Source: Dipetalonema caudispina
Taxonomy: Eukaryota > Nematoda > Chromadorea > Rhabditida > Onchocercidae
Length of the DNA stretch: 64,000 bases
Assembly (NCBI GenBank): GCA_013365325.1
Contig: JABVXV010000005.1
Location: forward strand, 372,001 to 436,000
Reading direction: 5' to 3'
Shown: piece by piece, positions 52,293 to 64,000 of the stretch
Position numbering within the stretch: the first letter of the stretch is position 1
How the letters are laid out: each line of letters starts with the position of its first letter
Position numbers and translations under genes: made by a program
The notes under the pieces: generated by a model
Seen by the model: only the letters and a program-made list of their open reading frames with translations
The model's database searches: none
What the model was told of the DNA's origin: nothing

Positions 52293-53757
52293 CTATAAAT
52301 TTCCGTTTAATTTATCCTATTTATTTGATAAACACAAATTTGAACTGTCCGAACGAAAAGATGCTTTCATTGGAAAAATAAAACAATTAAACTGTTTTCA
52401 GACTATTAAATTAGACCCTTAAAGTAAAAGTAATAAGCCTGCGCACCTTAAAAAGCCTTAGACCTTATACCCCGCCCTATTAGGAAGATGGAATCCTTCC
52501 CCCCCGATAGGACGACAACTCTCAGAGCAGTAACAAACAAGCTCAAAAAACCTGATAGTTGCTCTCTATCGATTCTTCATAATGCAGGCCTGTTGTAGGG
52601 TGGCAGTAGGGTGTATGTATCGGGTAGAGGGCGGAAATAGGAAGAGAGAGAGAGAGGATGCACGAGAGGGTCGATGAATATCATTAATTCATTCACTCAT
52701 TCATCTGCTCTACCCTTCTATACCACACTCTCTCTTCTTCCCCTTTGCACTATCGTCAGACACTTAGAGATATCCTTCTATATACTTAAAAGGCCGATAC
52801 AACATCTCATAGGTAAAATGTACTTACCTGCTCTACTTCCCTCTGATTCTCTGATATCTGTGGTACTTGTCTGAAGATATGTAATAGCAGACCTGGGAAA
52901 GGGTCATACGTTCGAATTGAGGGTCAAATGTTAGAATATGCACTAAGTAACAGAGCAGAGGTTCAGGTGTAAAATAAAAGATAAACGTCAACTGCACTTA
53001 CAGAGATGCTGCTTCGACGAAAGTACTATTACAGCCGTCTTTGAGAAGAGGCAAGCCGTTCGGTTTTTAATTATTGCAGAGGACTAGCCTTTAACCTTAC
53101 GGGTTGACCGAGCTTCATAAAAGCTCCGATATATCGTAAGACAGACCTAGCTAGGCTTTCAAGATAAGCTTAGTTGAAGACCTGAAGCAAAAATTTTAAC
53201 CTTAGCCACTGAACTACTATTCTTTGTCAGCCAATCAACTCTTACAGATCTCTTAACATAACCTTTGACTTCTTAGCATTTCTGCATCACTCACCTCCAC
53301 AATACTCAACAGATAGGTGTGAAAAAATGCATCAATACAAATGCTAGTACTCTCAATTCTTGGCGAATATTTATCAACCGAATACTTCACCTATACTATG
53401 CTCTCCTCCATTCCCTTCTTTTATGATAATAATCAGTTTTCTAGCTTGGCGCCTTCATAGCATCCTAGTAAATAAGGGAAATACCGTGGCATAGCAAAAC
53501 ACTCGGGATAAATGTTGGGATAGAACAGATCGATAATCATCCGATAGTCATACTTAGCACTGTATCAAAATCAAAAAGAAAACAAAAAATGAAAGGCTCG
53601 AATTTCTCATCAGTGCAACATCACTGTTGTTGAGGGATGAAGAGAAGAGAAAACTACAACAAGAGGTCAGAGATGATTTTTGAGAAGTGTGACACTGATT
53701 TATGAGATGGAGGGAGTACCACATCCATAAGTGAGTGAGAGATGGTATGAAATGAAG

Positions 53758-53776
53758 TGTTGTTGTTGTTGTTGTT
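53758..53776 (+). repeat. (GTT)6 microsatellite
   Basis: Six GTT units in AFF/STIM intergenic DNA. A similar GTT run occurs at about 18290-18308. Confidence 0.9.
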
Positions 53777-56700
53777 CATCTTCATAAGGCGGCCTTCTTC
53801 AATTCTTAAGTTCATCCCTCCTTACATCACTAATTTTGTGATCATCATATGACTGACCTCCCATGGTTCACTACTTTTCAACAATTTCCATGTGGTTGAA
53901 GTAAGATAAGTGAAATTATCATTTTACTTCAGTTCAATGAGATCGATTTTCACGTGACTTAAGTCAAATGATAATGTTTACATTCATCGAGATCGATCAA
54001 TCATTACATTAATTTCGATATTGTTTTATTGATTACAAGTATAATTGCTTGATTGTTCGTATCGACCTCCCAGGGAAGGTATAACAAATGTATAAAATGG
54101 TTATGGATATTAATAAACAAACAGGTAATATCTTTTTCCCCATGAGATAATAGTAATTAATGGAAGAAAAGTGGTGAGGAATTTCTTTAAAAAAAAAAAA
54201 AAAAACAGGACGATGGAGATAGTTTAATCAATTCAAAAAAGAAATAACCGAGTAGTTGATTTGCTTTCAGTCATATCGTAGAGTGAAGCAAGTTTGAAGA
54301 TCTTTAGACATATAATATCTGATTAACAAGTTTAATTCGAAAATTTAAAAAAATAAACGATATTTGAGAACGATTGTAGAACAAATTTGCATTTTCGGGG
54401 GAAGAGACAAATCAGTAAAGTCATCGGTGTAAATTTATAGCATGTGATGATAATACTGGGAGAAAATGAACAATGATTATTTTACGTGTAAGTTGAAGTA
54501 TCTCATCAGAAAATTTACTTACTTAATCTGACATCAATTTTAAAACTATTGATTCAATGATCTCTCCAAGAAGGGAATTAAAATGTGAAGTTATATATTA
54601 CAGACTAAATAACTAACCTTCATACTTCCACAAAATAAAAATCAAAGATGCTAAATTTAAAATTCGTTAAGTTTTGAAGAAAGTCTAACTTAGCAGTCTC
54701 TCACAAATATGTGCAAATGAATTGTTAAATGTTTTTATCATATAACGAAATGAAATATTTGTGATGAGATTAGAGGAGAAAACTAAGGGAAAAAAAGAGC
54801 AAATAAAAGACAAGGATGGGAGCTGCTATCCATCATTAATCAATCGTTTTGGATGAGTAAAAAATACTTAGCTGTCTTACTCATATCGTCAAAAGAGGAT
54901 AACAACTTAAATACCTCTTAGGGTAGAAGTATTTGTACAATTTCAAACATTTTGTTAAATTCGACTAACATGAAATTTTTCACAAGCATCATCATCTATA
55001 TGGACATTACTTGGTTTGGAGAAAGATCAATGGTAAACAGACTGATGAAGTAAAATCACTGCATATTTGACCAAACGTTGTAATGATCATTTGCAATGAT
55101 CATAGGTTATAGGTTAGGTGGGACGAGGTCAGTTTTAAAATTGTCCGACAGATATATCTCTAACGGTATATTATTCAGTGAGATCTATTCCATTGTTGAA
55201 AATCTGTGGTCGTCATCATTTATCATTTTCCCACCTCTTGTCGTTACTTTTAGCTCCATAAAAACTCTGTTTTGACAGTATTTAATTTTCACAAATTGTC
55301 AAATGAAAGAAATAAGGAAAGAATTAATTAGTAGAAAGAGGAAAGTTTTGTTGTGAAAATCTTTGCTTGACATTTATGATTTTAATTAGTCAATAATCTT
55401 TCCATGGCAAATAAAAAAGAATTGAAATAGTAAGAGACGAGAAAAAAGTAAAGAAAGTTATGCCTATTTCATATAAAATGATTACTTGTCTCCCTTGGAC
55501 CAGGAACGATAGCGGAGCCTGTCGGAAAAATTGCATTAGATCTGCAAAGTGATAATAACAGGATAAATGGACAGCACTAAGAGGAAGTAATTAAAAGTTA
55601 ATAAACAAATCTGTAATTAGGATTGAAAGATTATAAATTTTTGAGTCTAAATAAATTCTACTAAGTTAAAGGAATTCTCTTTTCAAAAGTAAGATAGTAA
55701 TGTAAGAGAAATCAAAGGGAAGTCCACAAATGCTTTGTGAAAATTGGAAACCATTCCAAAAGTTTTAATGCAGAATGTCTGGAATAGAATGAAATGATGA
55801 AGACAGACGTGAACCACCTAAAAGCAAGCCTGGAAGAGATACAAATTTCAATTGTTTCCAGAATTGGAATAAAAATGATTTAAATTTACTCGAAAGTTGG
55901 ATTTTAACTCCATTAGCCTGCCTTTTAAATAATTTTCTTTAATCAATTTTTCAGAATTCAACTGTCTACCGTTGTAATAAATCGATGGAAAACATAATAA
56001 TTTAAAATCCGGTATTAAAAATAAACCATAAATTCTAAATAAATGTAGTGTTATTAATAAATTTGCATTTTCAGCAGAAGCCCTTGTGCGACGTATCTTT
56101 CCATGCTTACAAAATCATAACTGCAAAAGTGAGACGAACACATATCAATAAGGCAGTACGACTAATTCGAAATGCACTATTGATCAAATATTATTACAAA
56201 TTTGCCTAAAAATTCCCTTGTCTACTTAAAATATTATCTGAAGTTGAAATAAAATTGAATAACTGAAAAGAAATCATTTTTCCTGCATTTCAGTAATATG
56301 CTTGCGTTAATAATACTCAACCGTAATGATGCAATGTTTGTGTTAACCCATGTTAGATCAATACTTTATCATTTTAACTAGTAGGAAATGTATAAACCAT
56401 TTGGATCATTAATGAAAACTGGACACGAAATAAAGTTTGCTGGGTAAAGGGCCTGGGAAGAGGAAGGGAAATTATCGATTCTGTTGGAGAAATATCTCAA
56501 ATTTTTTTTTTTTTTTTTGGGGAAGGAAAACTTTAGTAGTAATTTCTTTAGTATTTTAACGGTGGAATCCAATTATGAAAAGTTAAACTAATTTTATTAA
56601 TAATCGAAACTTACAGTGAAAAATTTCAAACACCAACAGGTCCAAATTATCAATTTGTTTAACTTACTTTCGAATTTACATATCGGTATTTTTATGCACT

Positions 56701-57720
56701 TGGCTACGATTGAAATCGACGAGAGTTCCTGCATGAGAAAAGCTTTATGATTTGATTAATAAATATGCGAGTTCTTTAGTAAACTGTTAATGGTACTAAT
56801 TAATTGTTGTAATTCAAAAACAATCCAAATGCTTCACAAATCGTCACTTTGATGCAATTATTTTAATTTCTACGACGATCAATAAAGACGGGTGAATGCG
56901 GTATAATAACATTTAGAGCCACTTGAATACGTAATGTTTCTCTTTTTTTTGCTTGTAAGGACAACTATTCGTGATAATGCTGTACTGATCAGCAAATAAG
57001 CATATGGTTGGTTTGATTTCCGGTTGATTAAGAGGATTAATCGTCTTTCTGATCTCCTCTAGCTGGTTAAAGTAATTGGAAAGTCTTTATTTATGACATT
57101 AAAATTCTTTCCCAAAATATACAAAGAATATTGTTTAAATTGACAAATTCAGAATGGGTGAAAACAAAAAATCTTTTATAATTTTTCTCTAATTGAAAGC
57201 GAAGTTAGCTTGCTTTAATTACTGGTAACATTAATCAGTTAATGATTCATAGCTTTTTTTTGCTTCAACAATGAATTAATTTTTAAAGAGAAGCAATTTG
57301 TGGAAGCGTATAGATGAATTTCTCTATTGGAGAAGGATCCTGTGGATCCTATAAATCTGATCCTGTATTTGATTCTCGGATATTTTCAGAGATTCGAAAT
57401 ATGTGAGACTGTTGTAGATCTCATGAATTATTTGGAATATCTGGCAACAGTTAATTAGCGATGTGATTTGTTTCATTAGGCACATTGATCATCTCTGAGC
57501 TATGTCCAATCGTTGATAATTATTGTCAATAATGAGTAGCACTGTTTGTACCACAATGACGGGACATAAATCACTTTAATTAAATTGGAAGCAAATTCGA
57601 ATCAATCAAAGATATGCACTAATGTCGGAAAGTCCGTTTTATCCCTCCTCGAAAATCCGTCAAAAGCCACGAGCGAACTGTTTACGCATATACTTCAAGA
57701 GAAACATTACCAAGAAGGAA

Positions 57721-57779
57721 AGAGAGAGAGAGAGAGGGAGAGAGACGAAAAGGGAGAGAGAGAGAGAGAGAGGGAGAGG
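57721..57779 (+). repeat. (GA)n microsatellite, interrupted
   Basis: Two GAGA blocks separated by GACGAAAAGGGA. They give Arg/Glu-repeat frames that I reject as coding. Confidence 0.96.
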
Positions 57780-59412
57780 TGCCTCGTCTCGTCTCCTTTC
57801 GTCCAGTTAGTTCTTTTTTTCCCTTTTCTCAATACTCTATCGATCGGAAAGTTCAGTGGGGAACATTGCACAATATGGCGTAACTAAACTGTTTGTATAC
57901 AAATTTGAAGGGATTGAAAATGTTTGGAAATAAACATGGTTTTTATGATTCAAAAGAATTCATTAGGCTATTAGAAGGGGGCAGATTCAACAGCTAATCT
58001 TATTTGAAATTGAAACTGAGTGTGAAATAAACAGAAAAGTTCAGAAGTGATGAATATGAGAAGGAGGAAGTAAATTAGGAGTAATTCTTTGGGTGCTTCA
58101 CTGGCTTATTTAACCTCTCAACATCGTTCTTAGTGCACTGGGCTGAATGGCCATGAAATTAAAAAAGAAACTGTTACAGTTACAATTATATTACCTTCTA
58201 GCTTATCCACGGCCAAAGGAATATGCAAATAAGATTGAACCTATGAGTTATTTTGTTTGCAAGCCACAGACCCAGTAAGGAGAAATGACGGATCTGTTAC
58301 ATTGGAAATGCGGATATTCAAATTTTTTGAGAATTTTATTTCTACTAGTTCCAGGAACAATAATAGAAAAGCTATGGTTAATGGTCAACACGGATTAGCA
58401 ATTGCTTTCAATCAATTAGACGAAATATTCAATGATATTTAGGATGGAAATCAAATTACTATGAGAACATTTTTTCACTTTTCTCTGTTAGGATAATGAA
58501 GAACTTTGAGAAACTGACCGGTATGAATATTAAATTTTTAACAAATTGCTGTGAACTAAAATTATTACTGTATTACAGAATTAATCGGAAAGAAGCTAAA
58601 TTTATGGTTGATTAGGTGTGCTCTGGTGTAAAGGTAATCTAAATTAGCTTCTTGTAAAATTAACTGTTTTATTATCACTAAGATAACAGAAACATTTTAT
58701 AATCCCAGTAAAATGTGGTATTTCTGAAGAATTGTTGCCAGATTGATTAGCTGACTGAATATTATCAGAATGAGCCTAGTAAATATCATGCCTATCCTAC
58801 TTGTTTGTATAACTTCAAACGACGTAGAGAAATTTCCTGCAAACTTTAGGATTTGTATTTTCGCAACGTTCTCTTATCATACTTGGTTGGGCCATTTTTT
58901 TCTCTTTTTGTTGAAGTGAGACTGCACGCATAGGCTATTTATTCCTTTACTGTACAGTTAGAAGTAGAGGGACAGGCCTGAAGGTTAAGGCTTTGGTCAG
59001 TACGTGTGTCGCTATTTGTAATCTTTCGGGATTCTCGAAGGACAATTTCTAAAAGTGTAAATAATTAATTGAAGAAATAAGTGAGTATCGACTACAGTTC
59101 GATCAAACGAGTAAGCATTATGTAATTAAATAATCAAATGAAAAGATTAGATAACAGTCCTACGAAATTTGGTATTCATTTTAGATAGCTTATTGAAGTG
59201 TCTTTTCAGGAGCACTAAAAGTTCCATTATCCAAACTGCGCAGAGCCATGGATCAATAGTCCGGTGAGTGCTAGATTTATATATGCTTATTGACTTATAT
59301 TTTGTTTAGGCTGATTAACTTCATTTACATCCATATTTCTATGCTAGCCAACCTTGCTATTGTAACGTTCAGAATTTTGCTTTCTCCACTCTTCAAGTTA
59401 TTTCTTATTTGC

Positions 59413-59414
59413 AG
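59413..59414 (+). promoter_or_regulatory. Candidate spliced-leader acceptor of the STIM gene
   Basis: TTTCTTATTTGCAG ends here, leaving a 28-nt leader before ATG at 59443. Everything 3' of it is consistent with a mature 5' end, and no coding exon upstream is required. Confidence 0.5.
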
Positions 59415-59442
59415 ATTTTGGAAGGTTTCAAAAAATTTGGAC

Positions 59443-62400
59443 ATGGTGGCAGGCGTGCGGCCATTTAGCTGGAAAATGCTTCTGAGTATTATGGTTGCTT
59501 TTTTGACACTCTCTCAGTGTCAGAAAGTGACAAAAATTAAGTTTTTCTCGCACAATTAAAATTATATTGAATTCTTTGATTGAAACGAGTACACAGGGAG
59601 CCTGTCAGCCACGGTTGATTCACGTGGTAGTCATGTCTTTAATTTCTTTTTTTCTTCGAAATACTATGTAAGTAGAACTTTTAATGAGATGAGATGTTAG
59701 TATCTTAGGTTCGTGGATTTGCAAAAAGAAGTAAGTTGTTAGTTGTTTTGTTTTTAGAAGTACTAATAACAGCAAACGATGAAAAATTGCGCGATCCAGA
59801 AGGATATGAAGCTATAACACAATTACATCATCAAATGGATGACGATCAGTCTGGTTCCATCGATCGGTTTGAATCAACAGATGTAAGCTGCGCTTCATCA
59901 ACATATTTTTACTTGTTTTTGAAACAAATCTAAACATGATATTAACTTTGACAAAACTCAAACTTATGCCTATAACATGATTTATGCAAGCGTTCAACAA
60001 TTATTCGTTACTTTACACTACAAGCTTATTTTTGCTCCATATCTTGTAAATTATTTTATATAGATCTGTAAATTTTCAGTTTTTAAAAGAAGATATGCAA
60101 TTGGGAGGTTCGGATCGGGCTCAGCGAGAACGTGCTTTTCATCATAACCACGATGAGTTGATAACGGTAGATGACTTATGGGAAGCGTGGTTTGCATCCG
60201 AGGAGCGCTCTTGGACAACAGCTGATATGGTGAATTGGTTGGAAAATACAGTTCGACTTCCGCAGTATGCGTCTGTTTTCATTGGGATGGAAATTGACGG
60301 TCGCGCTTTACCCAGGTCGGCTTATTGTGAGTATTCATTAATTTTTTTTCTTTTTTAACATACGATTTTTTATCTAAGGCATTAATTTGTCTATTTTCAT
60401 TGTTTTGACACCAAACCCTTGATCTTACTATCATTAGGAAATTTAACGACGTCAATCGATCTGCATGTTGAAGCCTATGTTATGTTGATATTATTCAAAC
60501 TTTCGTTTGACTTAAAGTTAAGGCGGGAATATGTTTCTGTTTAATCGGGAAGTAGTCAGTGGTAAGTTTCTACCGATACAGTGAAATTTCATTTTGAATA
60601 TTATATTTTTCAGAATGGCTATCGTTAATTCGACCTATTTGTTATCCGATTTGGGCATCAAAAATTCGGTGCACAAGCAGAAATTGCGTTTAAAAGCATT
60701 AGATGTCGTTCTTTTTGGTTTCAGTGGTCAGTTTTTTGTAAGTCATTATCGAAATTTATAACTGCTACTAAGTGGTTCGGACTGTTATTTAGAAAATTAT
60801 TGAATTACTTCATATATCTTCAATAACCTTGAGGTTTTTCTAAAAAGCGAGTTGGGTAGAGAGACAAAAAGTTAAAAATAGGTAGTCATAAATTTTTTCA
60901 GGCGGTAATGCATCTCGGCTTAAAGATATTGCCTTATCAGTCTTAGTGATTGTACTAGTTACGGTGCTTTTTGTTCTCAAAATGCAGCGAACACGATCAC
61001 ATATGCAAATGGAACAACTGGAGGCGAAGTTATCACAGCTAAGATCAATGCAGAGCAATTTTGAAGATATCCAGCAAAAGTCAACAATACTTTTTTTCCA
61101 CAATACTTTTAAAATTAATCGCAAAAATAGCATTTCGTCCGCAATTGACCTTAACAATTTATGTCAAGCACGGAAAGTTTGAAGCGGAACAGAATTACTG
61201 GGTGCAATTATTGGTTTGAAATCAAACGAAGCAGTTTTCGTTATGATCTATTTAGTTTCTTGATTTTTTACTATAAACCATTTGCTACTCATACAAGAAA
61301 GTAAACCTGAATTAATATGTTTAGATTTGAGGAAGAACAAAAGAAAAGACAGTCGAGTCGAGGTGCACCAGAAAGCGAACAAGTTGAAACGGTTATTTTT
61401 CCAGTTGCGCAACAAGTTCAATTAACTTTTCTTTTTAAAGATTGGCTCTCATTTGTTTTTTCGGAAAATTAACTCTTGTTTTTACACTATTAGTTACGAT
61501 TTAGTTTACTGACTAATCCTTTCAGTTGAAATCGCAGCTTATGGAAGCTGAGCGCCTACTAGAAAGTTCTGGTTCTGCTCCTCTTGCTTTGCAGCCACTG
61601 TTAAGGAGGTTCGTTATTAAACGTTCAATGTTAGATCAAAACAGCTACTTAAAGTTTAAATATATATGGAAGACTTTGAGAAGTAGGATCTGACTTGGAT
61701 GATGCATGAATGAATGTGTTGTGCAAGACCTTTAAAAGCTGGGTAGATTGATGTTTGACCTGATACACAAATTCGTCTCTTTGTATAAATATTTTTTAAA
61801 TTTGCTTGTGACCTCCCAATTATTTTTCAATACGATATTTAATGATTAAAACTATAGGTTTCAACCAGACATTTCAAATTGAATTTGCCGGTACACGGCT
61901 TAATGTAGGAGGTCGGGATAAAGTTCTTACTAGGATTGCTTCTGACTTTGATTTCTAAAGCAACAGATATGGGGTTGAGACTTCTAGCAAGGAAAGTCTG
62001 AACTTTGTTTAAAATCAGAAAAGGACGATTCTGTCGTGATTTAGTGCTTTCTGTTGTATTTTCAGGACCTGCGAACTAGAAGTGAGTTATGTTGGACAGC
62101 AACGGATGGAATGTATTGCTGAAATGAGAGAGGCTATTGAACATATCGACAAACTTCGGAAAAAGCAATCAAGCCTTGTTTCCTCTATCAAACTTGCTAC
62201 GGGTGCCTCATCGGGAACAGATCACATCGACTCACGTATTTTTGCTCTGAAGTATAAACTTTTAAATGAATTATGAGTATGATAAAGATGAGGTTATTTG
62301 TTCATAAATCACCAATGATTTGTTATTAATTTGAGAACGGAACAAAATGCAGTGACACTTTGGCGAAGTATTTTTCTTGCTAATACTACTACCAACTTTA

Positions 62401-63957
62401 GAGTAATTTTCATTTTCTTAAAGAATGAGGCAAGAAACAGAAGGACAAAAAGTGGGAATCAAGAGGTAGTTATTGAACTTGGAATGAGTAGGCTTAGTAA
62501 AATTTAAAATAGATTAGTGTCTATTCAGTATTCATTAAGAGCCCGAATGGAGAAAATCTCATTGGCAATGAGTGAGTGTCATCAGAGATGGACTGAAATC
62601 GAATCACTTTGTGGTTTCCCATTGGTCCCTACATCAGTTAGTGCTGGTAACATTTTGATCAATTTAGTGTAAATATGTGCTTGAATTTGGTAAAAAAAGG
62701 TGTTTCGCCTGGGAAGTTTCAGATTGTCATTATTTAGTATTTGATCACTTCTCATCTTGTTCTCAAATTTTTCTGAAAACTGTGTTCACTGATGTTCATT
62801 TGAAGTGATTTTATTTCACATGTTCTTGCATTTGCAGAAATAGTGTTTTCTTCTACAGCGGGAAGTGGTTTGTTACCGAGAACGGGATCCTCCAGTTCGT
62901 TTTATCGTAAATCGGGTCAGTCATATTCTCTGGGTGTTCATTTTGATCAAAGTAGTTTTCAAAATTTTTATTTTTTGCTGCACCATCTGTCACTGCCATA
63001 TATAAAGTGCTTACATGTGCGGTTAATCAAAGATGCTTACCGGTATTGCTAACTGATTGCTGTTTGCTGAAGTTTGGCTTTTTAGTTCTCTACTTAAAAG
63101 TTCCTTATCCAATTTGAATTTTTCTGTTCAGGGTTCCAAAGCATGTTTTTGCTAGTTTGGAGAAAAAAGATACCTTATGTTGCGCTAACATATGTCTTTT
63201 GATATTTTGTTGTTTTTACTCTTTTCCACTTTAGGATTGAAACTTGAATTAGTATTTTGACTCAATATTTACTGGTAAACAGGAACAGTCGTCTGAATTT
63301 CATAGAGTTCAGAAAATATTTTGTTTTGTTCCATCTGCTCTACTTTTATCTTAAGCCTTGCTAACATTCTGCCATATTTAGTTTATGTTACCAAGCATGT
63401 TTAGATTTAGCTGGCGCTACAGTGACGGCAAGCATGGCTTCATCCTCTACATCTGGAAATAGTCTACCTGCTATAATCGAGGCTTCGGATACTAGCGGTC
63501 GAATATCACCACCTCTTTGTTTATGTGCGCACGAAAATTATACATCTGCGGGAGTTCGATATTTGGATTCTTCAAATTTGCAAAGACACATTCACGAGAA
63601 CATGAATGCTTCAAGGCCCTTGAAATTTGTAGCCGATAGCAATGGACCACTCCAGCGTTCTAAATCTTCTGGATCGTTTAACAAACTTCGGCATCTTGGA
63701 CATGTTGCCGAAATGCAGAAATCCCGAAATCAAAATATCGGTTCTCTCATGACAAGCATTACTAATGCTAAGTTTACATCCGCAGCTTCACCAGTTAATA
63801 AAATGATCGCTCCCACTGCTTCGTCTCCAACAACAACAACTGTCAATCGCTTTTTTCCGTATGCTTTCTCTTTTAGTTTATGTGCTTTTATTATTGACAA
63901 AATTCTGACTGTAGAAAGTAGTTACAACTACTCGTCTTTTGCAGCATATTAACTTAA
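59443..63957 (+). CDS. stim-1: STIM (stromal interaction molecule) ER calcium sensor, 579 aa, complete
   Basis: Single-pass ER protein that senses luminal calcium and opens ORAI channels. Thirteen exons in phase: 59443-59526, 59709-59730, 59758-59882, 60080-60315, 60614-60726, 60902-61079, 61325-61391, 61526-61608, 62066-62251, 62540-62646, 62838-62915, 63411-63858, 63945-63957. A signal peptide ([15 protein letters not shown]) starts it. The EF-hand loop [12 protein letters not shown] is at about residues 63-74, with all calcium ligand positions filled. The SAM domain (about 102-156) contains [17 protein letters not shown] and [17 protein letters not shown], followed by a possible glycosylation site NST. 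The membrane helix [15 protein letters not shown] is at about 204-218. Coiled coils follow, then the ORAI-activating SOAR/CAD region ([36 protein letters not shown]). The Ser-rich tail has no lysine-rich end. The second and last exons are tiny and inferred from phase. Confidence 0.94.
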
Positions 63958-63966
63958 CAGCAGTTG

Positions 63967-63988
63967 AATAAATCGTAGTCAAAATAAA
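63967..63988 (+). terminator. Two polyadenylation signals after the STIM stop
   Basis: AATAAA at 63967-63972 and again at 63983-63988, 10 and 26 bp past the inferred TAA at 63955-63957. Their position supports ending STIM here rather than beyond the window. Confidence 0.65.
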
Positions 63989-64000
63989 TGATTATATTCG

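Larger units (their letters stand above)
52293..59442. other. 7.1-kb divergent region between AFF (minus) and STIM (plus)
   Basis: No gene supported. The AFF exon starts right after TTTATAG at 52293, so a trans-splice acceptor or an untranslated upstream exon is likely there. A locally GC-richer patch at about 52441-52680 (with CCCCGCCC and CCCCCCCGA) lies 150-390 bp upstream of the AFF start and could be promoter sequence. (GTT)n and (GA)n microsatellites occur. ORFs 57585-57887 and 57622-57810 are made by the GA tract. ORF 58257-58442 has no motif. Confidence 0.5.

Noticed and set aside
57585..57887. Arg/Glu-rich plus-strand frames
   Set aside because: Produced by the GA microsatellite.

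Overview
The window looks like a piece of a nematode nuclear chromosome. It is AT-rich. Coding sequence is broken into exons of about 20-525 nt by introns of about 50 nt to over 1 kb, with GT...TTTCAG-type junctions. Several first exons start a few bases after a pyrimidine-rich AG, as expected for spliced-leader trans-splicing. The protein relatives also point to nematodes: an IFA-type cytoplasmic intermediate filament with a lamin tail, a two-box HMG-1.2-like protein, and a short SUMO. Intron size and base composition would suit a spirurid/filarial worm, but that placement is inference.

I find eight protein-coding genes by joining exons in phase. On the minus strand from the left: the N-terminal half of a SETD1/SET-2 H3K4 methyltransferase (1-4227, running off the left edge); a mitochondrial ribosomal protein L30 (about 7166-8632, first exon unresolved); a complete IFA intermediate filament (10253-16204, 12 exons, 578 aa); SUMO (26993-27816, 3 exons, 108 aa); and an ANKRD13-family ubiquitin-binding ankyrin protein (29698-34976, 14 exons, 617 aa). 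A plus-strand HMG-box protein follows (38048-39442, 4 exons, 217 aa). Next is a minus-strand AF4/FMR2 (AFF) family protein (43841-52292, about 15 exons). Last is a complete plus-strand STIM calcium sensor (59443-63957, 13 exons, 579 aa) with two polyadenylation signals just inside the right edge.

The genes are mostly unrelated housekeeping or regulatory functions: chromatin and transcription (SETD1, HMG, AFF, SUMO), mitochondrial translation (L30), cytoskeleton (IFA), endocytic ubiquitin signalling (ANKRD13), and store-operated calcium entry (STIM). They do not form an obvious pathway. The large gaps (16.2-27.0 kb, 35.0-38.0, 39.4-43.8 and 52.3-59.4 kb) hold microsatellites, small tandem repeats and non-convincing ORFs. 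I see no tRNA, rRNA, transposase, integrase or CRISPR array.

The items most worth checking are: an IFA intron whose 3' splice dinucleotide reads GG where AG is needed; a GC-AG intron in ANKRD13; 22-nt micro-exons in STIM and SETD1; a place in the AFF gene where exon phases do not close; a perfect 13-bp hairpin and a 36-bp tandem duplication inside IFA introns; and an in-frame 36/39-bp repeat tract at 23.3-23.5 kb that would encode KK-separated peptide repeats.
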